A program made the translations under genes and the position numbers. The notes beneath the pieces were generated by a model that was not told the DNA's origin, made no database searches, and saw nothing but the letters and a program-made list of their open reading frames with translations. DNA of 46,769 bases from contig NZ_RXNV01000020.1 in the NCBI RefSeq assembly GCF_003966265.1, positions 1-46,769 on the forward strand, read 5' to 3'. The stretch comes from Shewanella atlantica (lineage in GTDB: Bacteria > Pseudomonadota > Gammaproteobacteria > Enterobacterales > Shewanellaceae). Shown here one piece after another: positions 8,392 through 15,207 of this stretch. Every line of letters starts with the position of its first letter. The first letter of the stretch is position 1.

Positions 8392-8504
8392 TTATAGGTC
8401 CCTATTCGTTAAAAATGCTTAGAGTCGGATATCGAGCATTCTCTCTGATATCCATGAAAGGGACTCTAAGCTGTTTAAGGTATCGATATTAGCGAACTTG
8501 CCTT

Positions 8505-8525
8505 AATTGTCGATGAAGCGCTTTC
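8505..8525 (-). repeat. Short duplicate of the rodA 3' end
   Basis: GCTTCATCGACA followed two bases later by TAA (minus strand) repeats the last codons and stop of rodA (8570-8590) about 60 bases downstream of that stop. It lies in the 178-base rodA-mltB spacer. Confidence 0.5.
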
Positions 8526-8569
8526 ATGAGAGTTGCTTCATCCCGCAATATCGAAACTTCTCAACTGCT

Positions 8570-9676
8570 TTATCTGTCGATGAAGCGTCTATGGGTATGG
8601 ATACTCATTAATATACCAAATCCTGTCATCAAAGTTAGCATGGATGTGCCTCCATAACTAATCAGTGGGAGCGGGACTCCGACGACAGGCAACAAACCTG
8701 AAACCATGCCGATATTAACAAATATATAAACGAAGAAGGTTAAGGTGATACTGCCAGCCAACAGCCGAGCGAAGCTTGTTTGGGCTCGGGACGCAATAAC
8801 AAGTCCCCTGCCTATGACATAAAGGTATATGGCAAGTAGCAGTATGCTACCGATTAAACCAAATTCTTCTCCTATGACGGCGAAAATAAAGTCTGTATGA
8901 CGTTCCGGGAGAAACTCCAGTTGAGACTGCGTACCGTCAAGCCAACCTTTCCCCCACATTCCGCCAGAGCCGATTGCGATCTTCGATTGAATAATATGAT
9001 AGCCAGCGCCCAAAGGATCTTTTTCAGGGTCGAGCAAGGTGAGTACCCGGGTTCGCTGATAGTCATGCATCAAGAAAAACCACAAGACTGGCAGCATGGC
9101 GAGGACGCCACCGATGAAGGTACCTACAATTGCCCAGCTCATCCCCGACAAAAACAATACGAAAATCCCCGAAGCCGCGACGAGAATAGAGGTACCAAGG
9201 TCCGGTTGCTTGGCAATCAAGAGCGTCGGAATCAGTAAGATAACCCCTGCACCGGCTAAGTACCTTTTCTTTGGCGGAAGTGGAAACTTACTTATGTACC
9301 AGGCCATAGTGATTGGGAAGGCGAGCTTGATAAGTTCCGATGGTTGAAACTCCATGAAGCCAAGGTTTAGCCACCTTTGCGCACCTTTGTTTATCTCACC
9401 AAAAAAATGTACTCCAAGCAGCAAAACAATTCCGGCCAGATAGATGGGAAAGGCCCAACGCCTGAGTACCTCGGGGTTAATCTGAGCAACCACAAACATG
9501 ATCACCAGTGATAAGCCCATTCGAACAAGCTGGCGTTCCATCAGGGCTAAGTCTTCACCGCCTGCTGAATAGATGACGAACAAACCGAATCCCATTAAGG
9601 CGAGTATGCCGAATAAGAGTGGGAGATCGATATGGAGTCGCTGCCAAATATTCGGTCTATGGTTCTGCGTACTCAT
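8570..9676 (-). CDS. rodA: Peptidoglycan glycosyltransferase RodA (SEDS)
   Basis: Inner-membrane SEDS glycosyltransferase that polymerises lipid II for side-wall elongation together with PBP2. The 368-residue protein is strongly hydrophobic with about ten membrane segments. It has the SEDS signature FLPERHTDFIFAVIGEEFG, whose aspartate is the essential residue in the family, and the C-terminal LPLISYGGTSML. Its ATG overlaps the mrdA stop by four bases (ATGA), so the polymerase and its transpeptidase partner are coupled. Confidence 0.97.
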   Translation of the reverse strand: MSTQNHRPNIWQRLHIDLPLLFGILALMGFGLFVIYSAGGEDLALMERQLVRMGLSLVIMFVVAQINPEVLRRWAFPIYLAGIVLLLGVHFFGEINKGAQRWLNLGFMEFQPSELIKLAFPITMAWYISKFPLPPKKRYLAGAGVILLIPTLLIAKQPDLGTSILVAASGIFVLFLSGMSWAIVGTFIGGVLAMLPVLWFFLMHDYQRTRVLTLLDPEKDPLGAGYHIIQSKIAIGSGGMWGKGWLDGTQSQLEFLPERHTDFIFAVIGEEFGLIGSILLLAIYLYVIGRGLVIASRAQTSFARLLAGSITLTFFVYIFVNIGMVSGLLPVVGVPLPLISYGGTSMLTLMTGFGILMSIHTHRRFIDR

Positions 9677-11529
9677 TGAATCGACTCCCAGCTATCTCGT
9701 AACATATATTCATCCAGCAGAGCCCTGGCAACCGGGCCAGCATTAGCGCCACCCCAGCCCGCATTTTCAAGTACAACGGCCAGTACAATCTTGGGATTTT
9801 CAAAGGGGGCATAGGCAATAACTAATGCGTTATCTCGCAAATGTTCATCGATATTATCGGCATCATATTTTTCATCTGCAGCCACATTGATAACCTGAGC
9901 CGTACCGGTTTTCATTGCGGCAGTATATGTGGCATCTTTAAATCGTTTCTTATGAGCCGTATCTCTCATCGCGTCATTGATGATGTCCCAGTTCTTAGGG
10001 TTTTTAAGCTCAATCGGCGCCATCTCATCGACGGGGGAGTTAATTTTTGCGGTGCTGTCCTTTATTGATCTCAACAGGTGTGGCACAAAGCGTTTACCTT
10101 TGTTAGCCATAATTGCCGTAGCGTTGGCGAGCTGTAATGGTGTTGTGGTCCAGTAGCCCTGACCAATACCTACAGAGATGGTGTCTCCAATATACCAAGG
10201 CTGGTTATACCTCATGCGCTTCCAATCTTTCGATGGCATAATGCCCGTCGATTCTTCAAAAATGTCGACGCCAGTTCGCTCACCAAAACCAAAGGGTTGC
10301 ATGAAATTGGCGATCTTATCTACACCTGTTTTATAGGCAAGCTCATAAAAGTAGGTGTCGCAAGAGCCGACTAATGCGCTATTAACATCTACCCAGCCAT
10401 GTCCCCAACGTTTCCAGTCTCTATATTTTCTCTCAACGCCAGGGATCTGCCAGAAGCCGGGGTCCCAAACTCGAGTCTTAGCTGTGATTGTTTTCTCTTC
10501 CAGTCCGAGTAATGCGATATGGGGCTTAACTGTCGAAGCCGGCGCATATTGACCTTGGGTTGCCCGGTTAATCAGGGGGCGGGAACGAGAGTTGAGCAGC
10601 TCATTGTATGCCTTGCTACTGATCCCGTGTACAAAAAGGTTCGGGTCATAGGTTGGACTCGACACCATAGCTAATATTCCGCCATCGCGAGGATCGATAG
10701 CCACAACAGAGCCCCTGCGACCATTCAGCAATTCAACTGCTTTTTCCTGTAGTTTTAAGTCTAAAGTTAGGTAGATATCCTGACCTGGTACCGGAGGAAC
10801 TGATTTTAGTGTTCGAATAGTGCGGCCACGGTTATTGACCTCTTCCTCTAAATGACCGGGCTGACCATGAAGCAAGTTCTCATAGAACTTCTCGATACCT
10901 TGCTTACCTATATCTTTGGTAGCAGCGTAATTTTTCCATAGATCATTACGCTGTAGTGCTGCCCTGTCTCGATCGTTAATTCTTCCGACATAGCCTAATG
11001 CATGGGTCATCATCCCGTTGTAGGGGTAGTGGCGTTTTAGCCCGGCAACCACAGATATTCCGGGAAATCGATGACGATTGACGCTGAATAGTGCAACTTC
11101 ACTTTCGCTTAGACGGTTCTTTAGTGTTAATGGCTTAAAACGTCTGTGGTATTTTAGTGACTTTTGGAAATCTTCCTGCTCATCGGCAGACAGTGGTATA
11201 AGCGTACTTAATTCAGACAGTGCAGCAGGGATGTCTTTTACTTTCTCTGGGATGAGTTCTAAGGAAAAGAATGGCTGATTTTCTGCTAAGAGTTTACCAT
11301 GACGGTCGAATATCAGACCTCGACTCGGTGCAACAGGCACAACTCTGATACGATTATCATTGGAACGAGTTTCATAGTCGGTATAAGAGAGTATTTGCAG
11401 GTGATAGAGGTTTGTCAGTAATATTCCCAACAAAACGACGACGCAAGCGAATGTAAACAATGCTCTTCGTTTGAAAAGCGATGCCTCCGCTGCGTGGTCA
11501 TGCATAGTTATCCGCTTCTTTGGCGCCAC
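9673..11529 (-). CDS. mrdA: Penicillin-binding protein 2 (MrdA)
   Basis: Class B transpeptidase of the elongasome. It has an N-terminal membrane anchor (about residues 22-44), a pedestal domain, and a transpeptidase domain with S332-T-V-K335, SCD and KTGTAQ. The length of 618 agrees with the family (E. coli 633). The chosen GTG start at 11529 has GGAG nine bases upstream; an ATG eight codons later (11505) is also possible and would give MHDHAAEASLFKRRAL. It is followed directly by rodA with a four-base overlap. Confidence 0.97.
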   Translation of the reverse strand: MAPKKRITMHDHAAEASLFKRRALFTFACVVVLLGILLTNLYHLQILSYTDYETRSNDNRIRVVPVAPSRGLIFDRHGKLLAENQPFFSLELIPEKVKDIPAALSELSTLIPLSADEQEDFQKSLKYHRRFKPLTLKNRLSESEVALFSVNRHRFPGISVVAGLKRHYPYNGMMTHALGYVGRINDRDRAALQRNDLWKNYAATKDIGKQGIEKFYENLLHGQPGHLEEEVNNRGRTIRTLKSVPPVPGQDIYLTLDLKLQEKAVELLNGRRGSVVAIDPRDGGILAMVSSPTYDPNLFVHGISSKAYNELLNSRSRPLINRATQGQYAPASTVKPHIALLGLEEKTITAKTRVWDPGFWQIPGVERKYRDWKRWGHGWVDVNSALVGSCDTYFYELAYKTGVDKIANFMQPFGFGERTGVDIFEESTGIMPSKDWKRMRYNQPWYIGDTISVGIGQGYWTTTPLQLANATAIMANKGKRFVPHLLRSIKDSTAKINSPVDEMAPIELKNPKNWDIINDAMRDTAHKKRFKDATYTAAMKTGTAQVINVAADEKYDADNIDEHLRDNALVIAYAPFENPKIVLAVVLENAGWGGANAGPVARALLDEYMLRDSWESIQ

Positions 11530-11611
11530 TTACACTTTCTCCAGCTTAGATATAAGCGATTGACACATAGCCCTGTCCTTAGCTAATTAGCTTAGGCCCC
11601 AACCGGAACAC

Positions 11612-12082
11612 CTATTCTCTATGGTAAGGGTGATTATTATTGACGCTCCAAGCTCGATAGAGGCTTTCGGCAACAATAACTCTGACTAATGGATGAGGTA
11701 GAGTCAAAGCGGATAGACACCAGCTTTGAGATGCTGCTTGTTTACAAGCAGGGGCAAGACCTTCGGGTCCACCAATGAGCAGGCTCACATCTCGCCCATC
11801 TAGCTGCCACTTACTTAATTGAGTGGCAAGATCTGGTGTTGTCCAGGTTTTTCCTGGAAGATCTAAGCTGACGATATGATTGCTTTTGGGAATAGCAGCC
11901 AACATCTGCTCGCCTTCTTTATGAAGAATTCGAGCAATATCGGCATTCTTGCCTCTTTTCCCCGCAGGGATCTCAACCAGTTCGAGTGCCATGTCTCTGG
12001 GAAAACGACGTTGGTATTCCTGGAAACCTATGGTGACCCAATCTGGCATTCGAGTGCCAACTGCGATTAACTGTAATTTCAT
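11612..12082 (-). CDS. rlmH: 23S rRNA pseudouridine-1915 N3-methyltransferase RlmH
   Basis: SPOUT-class methyltransferase that methylates pseudouridine 1915 in helix 69 of 23S rRNA on assembled 70S ribosomes. The 156-residue product begins MKLQLIAVGTRMPDW and shows the knot motifs LLIGGPEGL and SALTLPHPLVRV and the C-terminal NNHPYHRE. A longer frame to 12103 exists, but the ATG at 12082 gives the family length (155 in E. coli). That ATG overlaps the rsfS stop by one base (TAATG), a tight coupling with the upstream ribosome factor. Confidence 0.97.
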   Translation of the reverse strand: MKLQLIAVGTRMPDWVTIGFQEYQRRFPRDMALELVEIPAGKRGKNADIARILHKEGEQMLAAIPKSNHIVSLDLPGKTWTTPDLATQLSKWQLDGRDVSLLIGGPEGLAPACKQAASQSWCLSALTLPHPLVRVIVAESLYRAWSVNNNHPYHRE

Positions 12083-12411
12083 TAAGCTGGTTTTTCTGAC
12101 CAAAGCTTCTCAAGTTCGTAAAAATCACGAGTCTTGTCTTGCATGACATGAAGGATCACATCACCTAAGTCAACTAACACCCACTCGCTGCTTTCACGGC
12201 CTTCAACACCATAAATGTGTAGCTTGGCACGCTTAGATTCAACCACTACATTTTCAGCGATTGCTTTAACATGAGTTTTAGATGTTCCAGAACAAACCAC
12301 CATGTAATCAGTGATGTTAGACTGGTTAGATACTTCTAATGTAACAATATCTTTGGCTTTTAAATCTTCGATTTTATCGATTACAAATTGCTTTAGCTCG
12401 GCGCTATCCAC
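12082..12411 (-). CDS. rsfS: Ribosomal silencing factor RsfS
   Basis: Binds ribosomal protein uL14 and blocks subunit joining when nutrients are scarce. The 109-residue protein shows the DUF143 core: ITDYMVVCSGTSKTHVKAIAE, then EGRESSEWVLVDLGDVILHVM and RDFYELEKLW. It starts with GTG, preceded by GAGG at about nine bases. It lies between nadD and rlmH as in E. coli, although the cobC-like phosphatase gene found next to them there is missing. Confidence 0.96.
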   Translation of the reverse strand: MDSAELKQFVIDKIEDLKAKDIVTLEVSNQSNITDYMVVCSGTSKTHVKAIAENVVVESKRAKLHIYGVEGRESSEWVLVDLGDVILHVMQDKTRDFYELEKLWSEKPA

Positions 12412-12533
12412 GCGGAATACCTCATTAAATTTTTAACAGCGCAGTAGTATAACAGGTTATGGCAAATCTCATAAGCGATTGGTGATACAGAATGGCAATT
12501 TCCCATGGGGAAGTGATAAAGGTGAGGTTAAAC

Positions 12534-13163
12534 CTAGGGCTGATAAAGACTATTTTTTTGAATAAATTTAATAATCTTACTTGGTAGTGCATTTGCTGAA
12601 ATGATGCCATTCAGTAGTTGATGGCGAATTTCTGTAGAGGAGTAGGGTTGCGGGGCTATTTCAACCGGGATAATGAGCCCGGTGCTTTGCGCTGGTATTT
12701 GATTGCTCGGGCTTAACCTATGTTCGTATTCTTCGTAGACCGTGCTATCAGGTTTTAAGCACCAGCCATGACGCTGAGAAACGACGATATGGCACAATTC
12801 AAATATTGATTTCCATTCGTACCAGCTCGGAAGTGATACGAGCGAGTCCATCCCCATGATAAAGTAGAACTCATCATTAGGATGTTCATTTCTGAGTTGT
12901 TTAAGTGTCGTCACCAGATAAGATGGGCTGTCGCGTTTGGCTTCGATGTCACAAAGGTCAAATTCATCATATTGCTCGCAAACAAGCTGAACCATCTCGA
13001 GCCGCTGCTCTGTACTCACACACGTTGACGACTTATGAGGCGGGATATGGTTTGGCATCAACCACACAGTATCCAAATTCAGCTTCTCTTTCACCTCAAG
13101 TGCCGGGCGAATATGACCAAAGTGGATGGGGTCGAAGGTACCGCCCAATATACCGATACGCAT
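12534..13163 (-). CDS. nadD: Nicotinate-nucleotide adenylyltransferase NadD
   Basis: Transfers AMP from ATP to nicotinate mononucleotide, giving deamido-NAD in the NAD pathway. The 209-residue protein begins with the nucleotidyltransferase motif GGTFDPIHFGHIRPA and ends with the second signature SSTEIRHQLLNG. The stretch PNHIPPHK, typical of the family, is also present. Its start codon is the first of a series: three further in-frame copies of ATG-CGT-AT(A/C) lie upstream in the repeated spacer towards holA. Confidence 0.97.
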   Translation of the reverse strand: MRIGILGGTFDPIHFGHIRPALEVKEKLNLDTVWLMPNHIPPHKSSTCVSTEQRLEMVQLVCEQYDEFDLCDIEAKRDSPSYLVTTLKQLRNEHPNDEFYFIMGMDSLVSLPSWYEWKSIFELCHIVVSQRHGWCLKPDSTVYEEYEHRLSPSNQIPAQSTGLIIPVEIAPQPYSSTEIRHQLLNGIISANALPSKIIKFIQKNSLYQP

Positions 13164-13438
13164 GGCTAACTTAGCTCCATTTGTCGAGTTTACTATGGAA
13201 GATACTAGGTTTGGGCTCGAAGATGCCGCCCTGTATACCTATACGCATGATTAACTTAGCTCCACTCGTTGAGTATTATATGAGACAAGCTAGCATGTGC
13301 TTTAGTGAAGTAAAAGGTGCCGAGTAATAAACCTATACGCATGATTAACTTAGCTCCATTCGTTGAGTTTACTATGAAACAAGCTAGCGTTTGCTCTAGT
13401 GGAGCCAAAGGTGCCGATACGCATGGCTAACTTTAGCT
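13164..13438 (-). repeat. Tandem copies of the holA-tail/nadD-head junction
   Basis: The spacer between holA and nadD is made of imperfect repeats of about 85-95 bp. Each reads, on the minus strand, as a nadD-like start (ATG CGT AT..) followed by a holA-like ending (..GCTAGCTTG.. CTCAACGAATGGAGCTAA). This gives three small frames at 13248-13171, 13342-13256 and 13424-13350, of 25, 28 and 24 codons. The first carries MRIGIQGGIFEP, close to NadD MRIGILGGTFDP; the second carries KAHASLSH, identical to the HolA tail. No strong ribosome sites were seen. They are best read as decayed tandem duplications of the gene junction. Confidence 0.8.
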
Positions 13439-14473
13439 TCATTCGTTGAGTTCAATATGGGATAAGCTAGCATGTGCTTTAGGGTCAAACAGCAGGCATA
13501 GATGGCTCATGCCTGTCCAGTCTTCAATTCCTTGTTGTTTGAGCTTTAACTCAATGGCAGATGCACCGCAGAGCAAAGACTCAATTTGAGTGAGCGTCAA
13601 CCTGTTAAGTGCAGCCTGATATAAAGGCTTACGCTTATCCCAGATCCTAAGTTTGCTCCAAAGCGATTGCAGTGACTGTTGAGTTTCAAGCGCGCTCTTT
13701 AACTGCAGCAAAATCGTTAGCTCTTTAAATACCCCCCACAGGATTATCGGCATAGCAACTCCTTCAGCCTTTAGCTGTGAAAGAATATGCTGGGCCTTGT
13801 CCTGATGATTATTTAACATTGCATCGGTGAGCTGAAATACACTGAATCGTGATTGATCTTCGAAATAAGATTCGAGTTGTTGGCTATTTATCTCTGTATT
13901 GGGACTTAGCAGCTGCAGTAGTTGCAGTGATTGATCGGCTGCGAGTAAATTTCCCTCGTAAAGACTGAATAACATCTCTCTGGCGTCGCGTGTCAATCGC
14001 AACTTAAAGTGACTGATGCGACCATCGAGCCAGCGCTGAAATTGTTGACCTTCAGGGGTTGCGCAGGGGATGTAGACACCTTTAGCATCCAGCGTCTTAA
14101 ACCATTTACTCTTTGTCTGCTCTGCTGCGAGCTTAGGACCCGTTATTATCAACAGAACATCTGGATTTTCCATCTGCATTAGCTGTTGAAAAATAGCGCC
14201 ACCTTCGCTGCCTGGTTTGGCTTGCGGAAGTGTGAGTTCGATGACTCGTCTGCTCGAAAACAAGCTCATCGCCTGCCACTCGTCAACTAACTCATTCCAG
14301 TTAAAATTGTTCTCTTGTGTCAGTTGAATTTTTTCTTCAAAACCATCACATTTGGCCTGAGCATAGATCTGTGTTCGACTGGTTTCACATAGCCAGGGAT
14401 CATCGCCAAATATGAGGTAGCATTGTTGCAGCGGTTTGAGATGACGGCCTAGCTGATCCGGGTAGACCCTCAT
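13439..14473 (-). CDS. holA: DNA polymerase III delta subunit HolA
   Basis: Clamp-loader subunit that opens the beta sliding clamp. The 344-residue protein shows the N-terminal YLIFGDDPWL..E motif, where E. coli has a similar YLLLGNDPLL, followed by the AAA+-like delta fold. The region near residues 65-80 (QAMSLFSSRRVIELTLP) carries the beta-clamp-binding LF pair. The C-terminal tail KAHASLSHIELNE is the segment repeated three times downstream. It is preceded by lptE (67-base gap) and followed by the repeat spacer before nadD. Confidence 0.95.
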   Translation of the reverse strand: MRVYPDQLGRHLKPLQQCYLIFGDDPWLCETSRTQIYAQAKCDGFEEKIQLTQENNFNWNELVDEWQAMSLFSSRRVIELTLPQAKPGSEGGAIFQQLMQMENPDVLLIITGPKLAAEQTKSKWFKTLDAKGVYIPCATPEGQQFQRWLDGRISHFKLRLTRDAREMLFSLYEGNLLAADQSLQLLQLLSPNTEINSQQLESYFEDQSRFSVFQLTDAMLNNHQDKAQHILSQLKAEGVAMPIILWGVFKELTILLQLKSALETQQSLQSLWSKLRIWDKRKPLYQAALNRLTLTQIESLLCGASAIELKLKQQGIEDWTGMSHLCLLFDPKAHASLSHIELNE

Positions 14474-14540
14474 CAGTAAACCTCAATATAAAAAAATGAG
14501 TGCAGATAGTGGAACTGTACAGCTGATGCTGAAAAAGCCA

Positions 14541-15035
14541 TCAATTTATCTCTATCGATGCAAGTGTCTGTATCATACGGTCTGCAGCCTGGATGCGCAT
14601 CTCTTTTAAAAGCAATTCCATCTCTCGGCTTTTTGCTAACGCAGTGCGTGGATCATCGAGGTAATCCCGCTGAATATCGACTTCGAATGTCTGTGCTTCA
14701 CCTTGCGGTAAGCTTACTGTGAATTTTACGTGATAGGTCAGTTCATACTCAGCCACATTGCCCGTTGGGTAAAGGGAGAGTGTCGATCTATCCAGTGAGT
14801 CCCGCAAAATATTCAAGGTAGGTATTTCGTCTGACTCTTCTACAAGTGAAATACTGTGAAGACGTAAGCGCTCACGTACCAGACGAGTCAGCTCGCTATA
14901 CTCATCTTGACTGGTAAGGTGTAGGGTTCTTAGCTGCTCCGGAATAGAGTAGCTTCCCTGAAGTTTAAAGCCGCAACCGGCACTGAGCAAAATGCTCAGT
15001 GCCATTATTGCGAAACATATGCGTTTAATTAGCAT
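14541..15035 (-). CDS. lptE: LPS-assembly lipoprotein LptE
   Basis: Outer-membrane lipoprotein that plugs the LptD barrel and helps insert lipopolysaccharide. The 164-residue protein has a signal peptide and lipobox LSAGC with the modified cysteine at 21, followed by GFKLQGSYSIPEQLRTLHL and the RAALAKSRE-like helix region (RTALAKSREMELLLKEMR). It lies between leuS and holA, its usual position. The coding start contains a perfect inverted repeat, CACTGAGC / GCTCAGTG, and the first ten codons are repeated upstream in the spacer towards leuS. Confidence 0.94.
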   Translation of the reverse strand: MLIKRICFAIMALSILLSAGCGFKLQGSYSIPEQLRTLHLTSQDEYSELTRLVRERLRLHSISLVEESDEIPTLNILRDSLDRSTLSLYPTGNVAEYELTYHVKFTVSLPQGEAQTFEVDIQRDYLDDPRTALAKSREMELLLKEMRIQAADRMIQTLASIEIN

Positions 15036-15059
15036 AAGCTAGGCATTTATTCCTTTTAG

Positions 15060-15200
15060 TGATATCACTTGTAAGTTATGACGCTGAACAAAACGCTAAG
15101 CGTCATATTAATTGCGAAACATATGCGTTTAATTAACATCGGCATTAGTTAGGCATTTATTCCTTTAAGTGATACGACACTGAGCAAAAAACTCAGTATC
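15060..15200 (-). repeat. Duplicated lptE head in the leuS-lptE spacer
   Basis: On the minus strand a 24-codon frame from ATG 15139 to the stop at 15065 begins MLIKRICFAI, identical to LptE, then diverges. Preceding bases (AAAGGAATAAATGCCTA) are shared with those before the true lptE start. A hairpin of the form found in the lptE signal sequence recurs at about 15078-15105 and 15177-15195. This is a decayed tandem duplication, not a likely gene. Confidence 0.75.
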
Positions 15201-15207
15201 GCTAGTT

